The translations under genes and the position numbers were made by a program. Of a DNA stretch of 64,000 nucleotides, positions 35,836 through 48,589 are shown one piece after another. The notes below the pieces were generated by a model. That model was given only the letters and a program-made list of their open reading frames with translations, was not told where the DNA came from and made no database searches. This stretch comes from Todiramphus chloris collaris (taxonomy: Eukaryota > Chordata > Aves > Coraciiformes > Alcedinidae). Numbering within the stretch: the first letter of the stretch is position 1; each line of letters begins with the position of its first letter. The stretch lies in contig JANVCC010000018.1 in NCBI GenBank assembly GCA_025345505.1, positions 40,849,263-40,913,262 of the forward strand. The letters are read 5' to 3'.

Positions 35836-38727
35836 CTGGCAACACAGAAGAAAAAAAGATCAGATATTACAGTTCTAATAAACAGAAATATTTTTAATGA
35901 AAAAAAATTGACAGTATTGTCTGATGCTTAGGGCCATACAAGCACTGACAAATTGATTGTGGTATAAAGGATTTCTGTGGTGTTACAGAATTCAGATGGA
36001 TTTCTTTTCATTTTATTGGATCTAACATTAGTTGATTGCGTTTGTCATGTTTTGCATTTAGAACTATGTCAAACTTCCTGTGTAAATCCAAAATGTTACT
36101 GAGTTCAACTGTGCAAAGCATAGTAAGAATTGTCCTTCCTATTTCTGTATTTCTCTACACAACATTCTCCTGAGTCTGTGCACAAAGTTGTGGGCTGTAT
36201 GTGAAAATAAACAAATAAATAAATTCTAGTTGATTGTTATTTTTTTATTTAATTTTATGAAATTTTTAATTTAAACAAACAGTTCAGGATTTGCTGAACT
36301 ATGGTTTATTGTTTGCCTTTGGCAAATGTTAATCTTCCAGCTGTCTACAGTGAACAAAACTATGAGACATCTCCTTTAAAAAGTAATCTTCTTTGAGTTG
36401 ATGACAAAATGCAACACTCACTGGAATTCTGTATCACTTTCTAACATAAATTGTTGTGTGACCAGCTGTAGCTCAACAATGTACCATATGCACCCATGAA
36501 GCATCACCAAACTAATGCAATTCCAGGAACTTGAAGAAATTCAAAGCAGCAAATAGCAAAGTAACTGGATATTTTGCTTCCTGATAGAGACAGTTCTGTA
36601 ACAAACAGATAAATAATGCTCCCAGAAGGAAACCAGAGAGTTTCCTAACATGTATGAAATTCACCCTGGTTCAAAACTATGATTTTCTATTTCTTCTGAA
36701 ACTAAATTGACTGGAAACAGAAATCATCTGTTAGGAGGGAAAAAACCTACCAACTTTCTTACTTTTGTATTCTGCATTATTGGCATGAACTCCTTAAAGT
36801 AAAATCTACAAAAGTTAATTGAAATCATCTCAGATAACCTATTATCTTTGGGAACAGAAAGTGATCAAATACAGCAAAGAATTTGACTTTAAAGGTCACA
36901 GGAATACAAAGGAACACAAAATGCCCAGTAGAATCTTCTATATTCTCTGGGGAACACCCACCACTCATTTGCTCATCTCCCAAGTTCACTTTCCTCTTTG
37001 CCAGACTTATCTATAACCAGATCTCCAGATTTATTTTTAACACGTTCTTCTTCACACAGCTTGTCTTGCCTGGATCACATAATTTCTGTTTTCATCCAGG
37101 ACTGCTTGTTCACAGACCCACTTCCTGATTATTTAATGCTTATACTGTTCCCTCTACTCTACTGACTCATTTATGGACTATTTTCTGCCAAAAGCTGAAA
37201 GTGACAAGGTATAACATTAGAAATCAACAACCAAACAGTCTTTTGAATGCACACCACATGCTTTTGCTGCAAAAACAGACATGATTTCACTGAAAAGACA
37301 AAAAGGGGACTTCAGCATTCATTGCCTGTAAAACTATAAGACTTTTCCTATCTATGACTCCTAGGCTGGAGATACAAATATTATCTGATTTTTTTTTGTG
37401 TTTGGTTTTGTAGGTTTTTTTTTCCTCTTCTCGTTATTCTTAAAACTTTCCACCTAGTATCGTTTGCTTTCTGATAGTATGTTTCTATATCAAGTCATTG
37501 AAAGTTTGAAGATATACCTGGAGGTATTTAGTTTATTTATTCTGATTTATATACATGTTTTAAGGTGTTGTCTAGGTGTTCTTAGTGCTCTTATCTATTA
37601 AAAAAAAATTCATGACATGACAAGTGAAGCAGGAGAATTTAATATAATTCACCAACAGTAAGCCACACTATTTGAAAATTCAAGTCTCCCCTCCCTCTTG
37701 GTAACCTAATTTTAAATGCATTTGGGAAAATGACATGTACAGTGTGTCCTCAATGTCTATAGATTTGGCCTAATTCAGTACAGGTGGGGATTGATTCTAA
37801 AAGCCCCCACAGAAAATTAGTGACATCAGCCCTTTCTCAATTTTACTAAATCTCATCTCAACTCTGTCAGTATGGCAAAGAATGAGAGGTGGTTTTCAAT
37901 AGGTAGGGTTGATGCTTTTGGACATTTTCATCTTAATCCTCAGATTACATAATTTTTTAATCTGTTATTTCCTACCTAGAAATGTAATGCAAGCCTCTAG
38001 CAATGGAAAAATGACTATCTGTGGATGTGCCTAATTTGAATATGTTATCATGAACACAGCATTTATTGTGTAAAGCACAACTGCATCATACTATACTATA
38101 TTTAAAATACTGACTGATATACTTCTTATTATGAAGGCAAGTGTTGAGGATGCTAGCATTACCAGGCAGTATAAGTAGTAAGTCAACATGGGTTTCTCTA
38201 GAAATTCAGGTGTGATCTAGAATGAAGACATGTTGCACAAAGGTCTAGAATGAAGGTAACATATTGCACAAAGATATATCTCTAAGTAATGTCTAAGCTT
38301 GTATTCAAGTATAGAAAGCATTATATTGTATCTGCACACCACATACAGTGACGAGGTTAGGTTAAGGTGGCTAGGTGATATGGTTAATGTGGACAATCTC
38401 CTTTCAAACTCAGTCTACACCTTCAAGTGTTACACTGATCTGTGTGAACATACCAGCTTGGGTCAGTGTGGGTTAGATCTCCTCACTTTGGGTTGGTGTT
38501 AGATGGAGATGAATCAGATGCCTCTACATCAGGCTTCATTGAGCTTGAACAGTGTAAATATACATTCACACAGTTCATTAAACTGAAATAGCAATTTGCA
38601 AAGGTAGGTAGAAAGAAGAAACGCAATTACATGAGAAGTCATTGTCTGCAGAGAAAGGGCCCTTAATGATCCATGAACTGTTCTTCTGGGATCTGTTAAA
38701 GATGATGGGACTGTATATATAGACAAC
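35836..38727. other. Stretch upstream of the minus-strand exon, no further exon found
   Basis: If the minus-strand gene is real, this is probably its intron. I looked for a short signal-peptide exon with a donor on the minus strand and found none that I could support. It contains a 28-base direct duplication at 38216-38273. Confidence 0.4.
38216..38273. repeat. Two-copy direct repeat, period 28
   Basis: Both copies begin tctagaatgaag and end ttgcacaaag, with a few differences and a two-base length change between them. A small local duplication. Confidence 0.85.
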
Positions 38728-39400
38728 TGTGTGGTTTAGGTGGCAAGGTTTTGGTAGTGGTGAGGGGATGCAGGAATGGCTTCTGTGACAAGAAGCTAGG
38801 ACTGACCTGTGCTGGACAGAGCTGGTTCTGCAATGAACCCACTGCAGGATGCAGTTAAGCCTATCAGCTGTTTGCAACACCCCTGTGAAAACATATGTAA
38901 GAAAGGGCAGAAAATGCCAGACATGCAGAGGAGAGGGAAAAAATGCCACCACCACCAAAAAACCAGCAACAACAACATAAAAAAAAGGTGTAACAGCAGA
39001 GGGAACATCAAGGTCAGAGGAGAAGGATAAGGATGTATTCCACGTTGGAGCAAATAATTCCTGCAGTCTGTAGAGGACCCATGCTGGAGCACAGGGAAAG
39101 TGTGATCATCAGAAAGGAACAGCTGTGCACTCACCATAATCCCCTATCCCCTTGGAGGAGCAGGTAGAGGAGTCTGCAGTGAAGGAGTGAAGTTAATTGT
39201 GGGAAAAGGGAGACAACAGGTGTTTTACTGTTTGTCTTTCTGTTTCCAATGACCTGAATCTATTTTAATTGTTTTTTCCTCAAGTCAAGACTTTTTTGCC
39301 TGTAACAGTAATTTGTAAGCAATCTCCTTTCCCAATCTTTTATCTCCCCTGTCCTGCTGAGGCGGAGGAGTCAGTGGGTCAGTATTTCTCTGTTAACAGA
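38728..39400 (+). mobile_element. Old solo LTR of an avian ERVL-like family
   Basis: Blocks of a common bird LTR family occur in the family's order: tgtggtttag...ggcaaggttttggtag near the start, aacatatgtaagaaaggg, caaggtcag...gaagga, ttggagca...cctgcag, gtgaaggagtgaagtt, gtcaagacttttttgcctgt, and ctcccctgtcctgctgagg near the end. The 3' edge fades beyond about 39390 and target duplications cannot be found. It is much more decayed than the LTR pair at 47036-48589, so an old insertion. No internal region is attached. Family assignment is from memory of avian LTR sequences. Confidence 0.8.
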
Positions 39401-39423
39401 TACTAATGCACCGTGCACATATG

Positions 39424-39456
39424 TATACACACACACACACACACATATATATATAA
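39424..39456. repeat. (CA)n(TA)n microsatellite
   Basis: About ten CA units passing into about five TA units. Confidence 0.95.
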
Positions 39457-39844
39457 AACACTGAATTGTAAAACCTCTAAAGGACTTCAAATATACTTTG
39501 GAAACATTTTAGAATGTTAGGACTCCACAGGCCTGGTGTCTGGCCTAGCAAATTTTCTGTCAGAGGTGATTAGTTAACATCCTGCTGGAAAGATATAGTC
39601 TACTCTGAAAATAATATTCCAGAATTTGATGCAGGGAAGCTTAAGTTCCTGGTTTACACTGCATGATGTTCCTCAACTGCTACTGCAGCCCTTGTGTTTG
39701 AGTTCTGGCATGGTTAGTGGTAGTTTTCAGGTGTTCCTCTCCTCTTCAGTTTCTTGCCTGACAGATGGGTCTTTTTTTATCATCTGAGCCTATATTCAAT
39801 CAAGTTCCTTTTCTGTCAACCACTTCACAGAATGACAATAACAA

Positions 39845-39861
39845 ATATATATATATATATA
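39845..39861. repeat. (TA)n microsatellite
   Basis: About eight TA units. Confidence 0.9.
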
Positions 39862-40304
39862 AAGTCTTTAAAATTATTTTAGTTCAGCAAATAATAATAC
39901 ACCAAAATTCTAAATCTGTCACTACTGTATGATTCTTTGTGCCTTTTAATTTTAATCTGAACTCTGAATTACACAGGCAAAACTGTTTTGTCTTGATTTG
40001 GGGATAATCATTTTCCTTAAATCCTTTTCCTTAAGTTATAGGTGTTCCCTTCTTAAACAAAGTCATTGGGTAATTATACTGCATTATGAACAGATATATA
40101 TAAATACCGTATAAATTTTTACTTAACAAAGGTCCTGCTATCTATCAAACAGGACAAATACCAAAAACCATATCATGTGTCAGTTGAAGTCTCTCACCTC
40201 TTAGTTTAAGTATACCAAAGGTGATTTTTTTTCACCACATTGTAGCTTGTTTTATCACCAGTAACTTGCTTTGCATTATTTAGTGCTTGATTAATTCATC
40301 ACTG

Positions 40305-40378
40305 TATACATACATACATACACGTGTGTCTATGCATGTGTGTATACAGACATATAAATATAGGTATACATACATATA
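40305..40378. repeat. Degenerate (TACA)n and (TGTG)n tract
   Basis: Four TACA-type units, then cacgtgtgtctatgcatgtgtgt, then further interrupted TACA units. Confidence 0.85.
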
Positions 40379-40868
40379 ATAAAAACCTTAGTTACATAAA
40401 CCACCCAAAATATATTCATAGGGACACTAGGATCTCCAATGATCCTCTAATAGGCTGGTATAGAGAACATAACTTGTTATTTATCAAAGAGGAATTTTTC
40501 TCTTCTGAAGAGAACTACCCATGTGCCTCAGGGCTATGTCTGAGACCATTATGACTAGAATTCTAGTTTCTTTTAGCTGATGGTGAAATACTGAAAAAAA
40601 TTTATGTGATATAAAACACGAACATCTTTGAAAGTCATTGGTTTATATCTTTTTAAAATTGTTAAATCATGACTCCATATCACAATTCAGTTCTCTTCAG
40701 ATATGAAAAAGTTTGTCCATCAGAAAAACTGACACAATTGATGTTTCTGAAAAAAACACCAGACGTGGAAATGACACCTCGTGTACTTCTTGTCACTATG
40801 TCTTTAAGTTCTGGCAATTTTCATAGAACTATAAAAGCTGATATTTATCTGGTGATCAAAAAGAAACT

Positions 40869-41222
40869 TAGAATCATAGAATAGTTTCAGCTGGAAGAGA
40901 CCTTCAAGATCATCAAGTCCAACCTTATTCCTAATCCTATCAAAAAACACTAAACCATGTCCCTAAGCACAACATCTAACCACCTCTTAAACACTTCCAG
41001 GGATGGTGACTCCATCACCTCCCTGGGCAGGCCATTCCAATGCCTGACAACCCTTTCTGTAAAGACATGTTTCCTAATATTCAGCCTGAACCTGCCCTGG
41101 TTCAACTTCAGGCTATTTCCTCTTGTTCTGTCACTTGTCACCAGGAAGAACAGACCAACTCCCACCTCGCTACAACTTCCCTTCAGGTAGTTGTAGAGGG
41201 CAATAAGGCCTCCCCTAATATG
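40869..41222 (-). mobile_element. CR1 LINE 3' piece, about 0.35 kb
   Basis: Reversed CR1 tail at 40869 (tagaatcatagaatag). The minus-strand frame to 41222 gives [20 protein letters not shown] and [20 protein letters not shown], the conserved ORF2 C-terminus, with little decay. Truncated at about 41222. Confidence 0.95.
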
Positions 41223-41294
41223 GACAGTGTGGACTACCAGACTCAGTGGATTATCATCAGTGTTATAAACCATACTGGCTATTTGTAACATGAG

Positions 41295-42210
41295 CAACAC
41301 TATTTAATGTGCTTGTTAGCAATCTGGATAGGGTGACAGAATCCTCTCTCAGTACGTTTGCCAGAAATGCCAAGCTGGAGTGAACAGACAATACATGGGA
41401 TGGCAGAGATGCTATTCAGAGGGGCCTTGACAGTCTGGAGAAATGAGCAGATAGGAACCTGAGAAAGTATGTCAAAGACAATGTGAAATGCAGCATTGCA
41501 GGCTGCTCACCAAAATAATTGAAAGCAGCTTCACAGAAAAGGAACTGAGGTCTCAGGGGGACAATCAGCTGATCATAAGTCAACACTCTGACCTTGCAGT
41601 GATGAAGACCAACTGCATAGTGACCTGTATTAGCAACAGTATAGACAGTATTGGGAAATCCAAGGAAGAAGTTTTCTCTGCCTTTCACTTCTGTAGTGTA
41701 CTGTGTGCAGTTTTGCTCCCCAGTGCAAGAAAGATATTGAGATACTGGAGTGATTCCAGTGGGCCACCAACAGGTTGAAGACATACTGGAGCATGTGATA
41801 TACAATGAAAGGCAGAGAAAATTGAATTTGTTCAGCCCGAAGAAAGGAAGACTGAAGGAAGACCCATTTGCTCTTTTCATCTATTACATGGGAGGGTAAG
41901 ATAAGACAGCCAGACTGTTGTCAGAGGTGTATAGTGTTGAACAGTGACAGGCTAAGAGGAAATGAAGGAAAATTGAAACAGGGATGTTTTGACCAGACAT
42001 GAGAAAATTCTTTGTGTTATGAATGTAGTTAATCTGTAAATCAAATTACCCAGAGAGGTTGTGGAATTTCCATCCTTGAAGATTTTCAAACTCTGTTAGC
42101 TGTGGTCCTAAGCAACCTACTGTAGTTTACCCTGCTTTGAGTTGAGGACTGGACTAGATAATCATAAAAGGTCCTTTTCAAGTCAAGCCTAAACTAGCCT
42201 ATGTTCTTTC
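41295..42210 (+). mobile_element. CR1 LINE, 5'-truncated, about 0.9 kb, decayed
   Basis: Starts within reverse transcriptase sequence (matching the family's CTLS-x-F region near 41350) and runs through the late ORF2 blocks to a worn tail at about 42200. It is more diverged than its left neighbour, so probably an older insertion. Its last 0.35 kb is complementary to the piece at 40869-41222. Confidence 0.9.
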
Positions 42211-45200
42211 AGTGTCTTATCTATCCACCTGAATGCTTAAAACTATCCATAAATCATAAGAAATTTTGCAAAAAATACGTAAACCTCTACTGCAATAGAA
42301 TGTTGCATGCACGTTATAATCAGAAAGACTCTTTGTATTTTGGGGCATAATTTTTGTAGACAGCAGCTGTATTATAGATTACGGTTTATAGAGATGAGCC
42401 ATGAACCCTTTAAAACTTTACACAAACTAATAAAAATCCTGCAACATATGCATAGAAACGCGTGCTGGTTCTTGGGGTTTTGTAGGTTTCTGTGTCTAAC
42501 AACAGTTTGCAAAGTATATCTAGATCTTCTGGGAGTGCTATAAATACAGATGATTGCTTATTGATTATGAGAATGCTGATTTTAGTTCCAATGTGGATTC
42601 AGTTTTCCAGTTATATCTTGTTGATATGAATAGCATCCACTGCCCAAGCTGGTAAGTAATTGAGGCTCTGGGAGTTAGACCGCTCTTGTGCTAATTAAAA
42701 TCTAATCATCATCATGAGAACAAACACCTACTGAGACTTTTAAACTGTAACTCCTAAAGGATATTCTCAAAGTTTGCATGTACACAAATTCTTTGTCAAG
42801 TGTGAAGGCTACTTAAGATGCTGAACACATTACAGCTGTAATACCATAGTTTCTCTTAGGCTTGGGCACAGGAATTATCTCACTTTCAGTACTGTGATTA
42901 AACCTTTGCAATCCGTTTATTTTTCTCATGGACTGAAGACTACCTTTCCCTTCCACCTCCTCACTCAATGCTACATGGCCCCAATTAAGGCAGTGGTAAA
43001 ATTGTTTTAATTATCAGCTATATCCTAAATATTTATTATTTTTTAAACATGACTCTAATATCAACCCGAGATGCATTAAAAGTTCCTGTCTTTTTCAAGA
43101 AAGTTTCCTAGGAATCAAATATTGATGTATTCACACACATATAGATAGTGTAGCACAAGATTTTTTTATATATCCAGGTAAAGATACTACTTTTTGCTTA
43201 GAAACTGAAAATATACATCAAGAAAAGTGCTTTTGGATACACTGAGACTGTAAACACTCACTCTGGAATTCAACAACCTGGAATATACTATGAATTCTGT
43301 CCATAGGCATTTGTGTGACTTTGGAACATTAAGCTCTTCCAGGAAATTAAGAAAGAAATAAAAGCACATCTTGAAAAATTCAAGGGAGTTTAACAATCCT
43401 GCTGCAGGTAAATAAAATATATTTCATGTTTTATTCCATCAGTAGATTATAAAAATAAGCATACTGTGATAAGGAATTTATTTTTTTTAAATCAAATCTA
43501 GTCAAAGAAACATCAAGAAAGTTTAAACAGTGGACATTTCTGACTTCAAGGATAATGATGAAATGATTGTAGGTCTTTGAATTGTGAACTCTCAAGGGCT
43601 ACTTCTAAGTGCTATCCTTCTGGAGAGTCATCTTGAAAACCACTCTCTCCACTGATTTTCAAGCTGCATTTGATATCCTTCTGCTGTACATTACCTGCAC
43701 GTGTCAACAGTAGCTGAGAATAGCTAATTATAATCACGGGAGGGGTGATAATTATAAACTGCAAGTTCCTAGTTGCCCTCCTTCTATAATTTCTTATATT
43801 GAAAGTGTGTGGAAACCACTAAAAGTTAAAGCTGGTAACAGATTCTGACCCTTTTGTCTGCAAATTCAGGGAACTTTTCATGAAGTGAATAGGAAAAAGC
43901 ATAATTCCTCAGTGGGGAAGAGGTGTAAAATTAAGATTTGAACATTTCTAAGATGCTACATATTAATGTAGGTCTTTTTAGTTAATGTAAAAATTAGATA
44001 TTATAATTCTCATCCCAATTTCTTTTGTGTAGGTCCTTGAGTCACATTAACAGATAAACCAAACTAGTTTTAACTGGAATATAAAGGCAGGTCAAAGTAA
44101 TGAAACCAACATCTATTAACCAGATGAAACAAAAAAAGAACGTATCTTAAAGAAAACAATTATTTGGGTTTTATTTTGAATTTCCTGTTATATTGAGTTT
44201 TGACAATGTTATTTAGATACCTGACAATATGAAAGGGTATAATGTAGGACTTGGCTTTTGTCCTGTTTTGTTGAGGAAGTTCTGTTGACCGGAAGCAAAG
44301 TAAAAGCCCTAGCTTTTACCTCCATGAGAGAGCCTTCCATCTTAAGAAAAAGGGAAATTTGATAGATAGGCCAAATTCAGGCTAGCTAGTCCATTCCCTT
44401 GGAGTGGATCTACCAACATGGAGGAGTTTCTTCTCTCCTCTATACAAGAACAAGCATTTAACTCATGAAAAGTAGAGTAGGAAGGAGATAACACCAAAGG
44501 GGAGAACTTTTCGGTCACTTGGGCCGCTGAAATTGTTGGACCATGGAAAGAACCACTCAAGCATAACCTCAGAGAGCTTCAGTCAGAACAATGTAATTAC
44601 AAGATGGGAAGGAGGGATTACCATAGATCTCACAAGAAAAATTACTTAGAATGTGATGTTGTAAGGGGATTTTGGAGTTGTATAAAAGTTCCTAAATGTA
44701 TTAGGAAATATTTAGAGAGAGGATCACAGGTGGAAAAATGGAGAAATGAAGGTGGATTATGCAGGAACAAGTATAGGAAAATGGGGAGGATGGAGGACAA
44801 AATGTTCCAGCAGTGTAAATAATGGCTTCTCTGGTCAAGATAAATATCTGATTTTTGCAATCTGTCCTATCCTCTTACTAAACTTTAACTCCTCTACTTC
44901 CTGTGTGATGCTCAGTGCATATACATATGTATATGAGTATGAGAGTTTGGTAATGTACTTTATGCTCGACTAGCTATTGCGCTGGAAAAGAAGGAGACCA
45001 GAATGTGGAACGGCTCAAAGTCAGAGCTGGAAATTAGATAAAAAAGGCTGAGAATCTGGACATGGCTTGTGCATGATTTTTCAAGGTCTGGTCTAGGGTC
45101 TGAGGGACCCATGCCTGTGAATCATGAGAATAAGCGTGTTCCGATGTGTGTTCCATCTGGTGAACTTCAAACCTGATCAAACAGACAAGAGGAACAGGAT

Positions 45201-47030
45201 AGGTTCATCTGTGTTTTTCACACTTATGAGTGCTGATAGTGTTAATATGGGTGTCAGTAAAGGCCTTGCTCTCTAATTTGTGTTGATCTGTGTGGCTTGA
45301 CATGTTTCAGGTCACATATATTTACATCTCTGAATATATGTTTAGCCCCACTGCTGAGCTGGAAATGGGGAATAGCAGCAGCCACATCCAGCAAACTGTG
45401 AGAAAAAGTCTCCTGGGTTCATCTTTCTTTCACAGCTGAGATTTTTAATGTTACAGTTGTTCAGCTTTACTCAGAACTGACAGGTTCTTTTTTTCTTGCC
45501 ACCTGCACCTCTGTATCTGACACCACTCATACTGAAGCAGGTCTGTGAGCATTTCTGCTGGGTTTTGCTGCAATACCTTTCAAATTTCCTGGTGCTTTAA
45601 GCAATTCTTTTTTAATCTTGCTTCAAAGCACATGGCATATTTCTGAAGCTCTGGAATCATTCAAATCTGAAGCACTCTGGGGTTTCTGAGTCACACTGTA
45701 ATTTGAAGCATTTGAAGCACCTGGGAAGATCTCGGATGTATTTATTCATTATCTTCTTTTATCACAAAAGATATACATAGAGATGTACGGCCAAAATTCA
45801 AGACATGAATCCCCTAGAAACATTAAATCTAGGTGATTGATCACATAATGTGCCAATGAGTGCTAGTGAATGTCAGAGGACATCTAGGTTCTCAAGCTCC
45901 CTGGACCAGGTTCTAACAACATTTCTCTGTGAGATAATTTTGAACTCTTAGATTGAATTTATACCTCAATTTTGGATGCTTAGGTGAACCAAACTTCTGA
46001 ATCTTTTAAATTCAGGCACCCCAATTGCTTAAGGGATATGAGTTCTTCATTTTGCTTTTCATAAGAAAAAGAATTACACCAATACCTGCCAGTGTGTCAC
46101 AAAAGAACTTGTCTACATCAGAAAAGCAGACAACTTCTGTTTATTGATGGTTGTCCCTGTACCAGTGTTGATACCTGAGACATTTCAGATATTTCAGTTT
46201 ATTTCTAGAAGGGAAATCTGTGATTCACGTAATGTTTTTTAACTGTAACTTGTTTTATATGCATAACAACTGTGAAATGAGGTTACACAAAACTACAAGA
46301 AGCACTTTCTCAGGATAATCACTTGTCAGAGAGTAACTCTTCTTTCAAAGTGGATTTTACTTAATTTAAGAAAAATCAAACTCTTGCTACTTGGTACAGC
46401 TTACTCAAAAGATATCTAACTTCACAAAGTAGCATACATGGTACTCCTTCTCTGACTGAAAAATCAAAAGCATTGTCTATCACCCTGTGCCAACAGTGTG
46501 TATGTGATAAGCATCCTTCCTCTCTTGGATTGTTAATAGGATTTTAAATAGGAAAATAATTTACTGAGGCTATCTGTCCATTCATATTGTTTTTTCATTG
46601 CGAAATGGACTTCCCACTCCAGCTCCTTCTTCCTCCATCAGCTTTTCTGTTTATGATTCTTGGATAGATATTGTTTATTGTCATTGCTGGCACTGAAAGA
46701 GTAAGCTCTCCCTACATGTATATTCAAGCAGAAAAAATAATTCATGAAATTGCAACTCATCTCTGGACTGCCCTCAATTTTCCTGCTCATGGATAGCTTT
46801 CTCCTTTCTCATCCACTTGTCTAGACATGAACCGAAGCCCTATTTTGTATCATTTCTCTAATTTCAGGCTCAACTTTTAAAATCTTCTATTTATACAGTC
46901 AAACATAAAATGGATAAAAATTCTAGATGTGACAAGAGACACCATCTTTTCTGGCTTCTTTGCAATTACCAGTTTCTTCAGTGTACGCAGATGTATGGAG
47001 TAGTAGACCTGAACCAAACTATAATAATTT
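42211..47030. other. Stretch without recognisable genes or interspersed repeats
   Basis: Nothing supported except a pair of facing TAATTATAA-type motifs at 43725-43756. The open frames here are short and show no motif. Confidence 0.5.
43725..43756. promoter_or_regulatory. Facing AT-rich homeodomain-like sites, imperfect inverted repeat
   Basis: taattataatcac and gtgataattata face each other across gggagggg. TAAT cores are the usual homeodomain target. Function is inferred from motif shape only. Confidence 0.2.
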
Positions 47031-47035
47031 CCCTT
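47031..47035 (-). repeat. Target-site duplication of the outer LTR (CCCTT), copy 1
   Basis: Perfect match to 48590-48594, directly outside both ends of the minus-strand LTR. Confidence 0.9.
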
Positions 47036-47603
47036 TCTCAAAGTTTAGGACAGCCCTGACCATTAGAATGACAGATGGTCTCTATTAACCCCTCTCTCCT
47101 TCCAAAAGGGAAGAGAAAGGGAATAAAAAAGAGAGAGTTATGGATTAGAAAAGAAAACTAAAACAGCTTTAATGAAAATAATAATAATAAAATGGTATAT
47201 ATAAAAGTATATACATAATCAATATTGAACCCAATCCCCCTGATGTCAATTATGTCACCGTCACCAATGATGTTGTCGAGCAGGCACTGGGGGAGTCCCA
47301 GACTGGACTCTGCTAAGGATGGGAACTAGATTTGGGAACTAGATTCAGGAACTGGATTCAGGCACACATAGATGAGGATAGATGTCAGAAAGGATGGAGT
47401 CCTCCTCAGATGCCAGCCATTGAAGAAAAAAGCTTGAACTTCATGATCCCTCAGTTTTATACTGAATGTGATGTATATGGGATGGAATGTCTCACTGGTC
47501 AGTTTAGGATCACCTGACCTGCCTGTTCCTCCCCACAGGTGTGGCCTTTTACTTTCTGCACCTCCAATGTGGTACACAAGATCTAGCAGTGGTCTTGGTC
47601 TGC

Positions 47604-47608
47604 GTACC
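47604..47608 (+). repeat. Target-site duplication of the inner LTR (GTACC), copy 1
   Basis: Perfect match to 48419-48423. The target is the outer LTR's own sequence. Confidence 0.93.
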
Positions 47609-48418
47609 TGTCCTGGTTTGAGTAAAAACAGAACTAATTCTGTTCAGTAATTTTACTTTTCAGCTTAGTTCTTCTAATTAACTGCACTTTCTGAAGTTAG
47701 CAGCCTGTTCTCACAGACAGTGTCTGCTTCTAGCAGTGATAACACCTTATGTTTAGAGTTACTACCAAGGATTGGTATGCAGACCAAGGCCACTGCTGGG
47801 TCCTGTGTACCACACTGGGGGGTGCAGAAAGTGAAAGGCTGCACCTTCAGGGAGGAGTGGACAGGACGGGTGACTCTAAGCTGACCAACGAGGTATTCCA
47901 TCCCATATATGCCATATTTGGTCTAGAGCTGAGGGACCCGAAGGGTCTCTGGGCTCTTCTCTCCCCTTTTGGACTGCTTTGCCAGCTTTTGCTTGGCTTG
48001 GCTTGGGTCCTCTTTCGGTTCCTTCTCGGATCACCCAAGAAGGATTCTGTCTGTCTGCCTTCAATCCCGATCTGCGTGTTCCTGAACCTGGTACCAGAAT
48101 CCAGCTCCTGAACACAGCTCCCGTCTGCTGCGGGGCCCAGTCTGGGACTCCCCCGGTGCCTGCTCCACAGCATCAGTGGTGACATTGATGTAATTACCAT
48201 CAGGGGGGTTGGGTTTGATACTGGTTTTGTATATATTTGTATATATTCCATTTTTATAATTATTAATTTCATTTTCATTAAAGCTGTTCTAGTTTCCTTT
48301 TCTAATCACTAAGTCTCTCTCCCTTATTCCCTTTCTCTTCCCCTCTGGGGAGGGAGGGGGGTTAACAGAGAGCGTCTGTTATAGGTTTAAGGGGCTGCCC
48401 TGACCCTAAACCATGACA
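47609..48418 (+). mobile_element. Inner solo LTR, avian ERVL-type, 810 bases
   Basis: Runs from TGTCCTGGTTTGAG at 47609 to ACCATGACA at 48418, with TG/CA ends and perfect 5-bp duplications (GTACC) on both sides. Parts seen include a TA-rich promoter-like stretch around 48227-48248 and an ATTAAA polyadenylation signal at 48277-48282. It landed about 170 bases into the outer LTR and in the opposite orientation. It looks whole as an LTR and has no internal region. Open frames crossing it are not genes. Confidence 0.95.
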
Positions 48419-48423
48419 GTACC
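48419..48423 (+). repeat. Target-site duplication of the inner LTR (GTACC), copy 2
   Basis: Partner of 47604-47608. Confidence 0.93.
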
Positions 48424-48589
48424 AATCCTTGGAAGTAACTCTAAACATCTAGCGTTATCATTGCTTGAAGCAGGCACTGTCTGTGAAAATCTGCCATTAA
48501 CTTCAGAAAGTTCAGTTAGTTTGAAGAGACTGAGCTGAAAAGTAAAGTCACTGAACAGAATTAGTTCTGTTCTCACTCAAACCAGGACA

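Larger units (their letters stand above)
39401..40868. other. Stretch with TA/CA microsatellites, no gene seen
   Basis: Contains the dinucleotide and tetranucleotide repeats listed separately. The plus frame at 40324-40554 begins inside one of these repeats and has no coding character. Confidence 0.5.
47036..48589 (-). mobile_element. Outer solo LTR, avian ERVL-type, split by a second LTR
   Basis: Read on the minus strand it starts TGTCCTGGTTTGAG at 48589 and ends at 47036. It is about 740 bases once the inserted LTR is set aside. It is flanked by the perfect 5-bp duplication CCCTT, the size expected for ERVL-type integration. No internal region remains, so the provirus was reduced to one LTR by recombination. 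It is the same family as the LTR inserted in it. Over the first 170 bases I count about 24 differences between the two, so neither is recent. Confidence 0.92.

Noticed and set aside
38578-39137. Minus-strand open frames of 126 and 113 codons
   Set aside because: Largely antisense to the old plus-strand LTR, with no recognisable protein motif.
41416-41880. Minus-strand open frame of 154 codons, the second longest in the window
   Set aside because: It lies antisense within a decayed plus-strand CR1 and shows no motif.
47326-48278. Several open frames of 60-143 codons on both strands
   Set aside because: All lie in the nested solo LTRs, which carry no genes.
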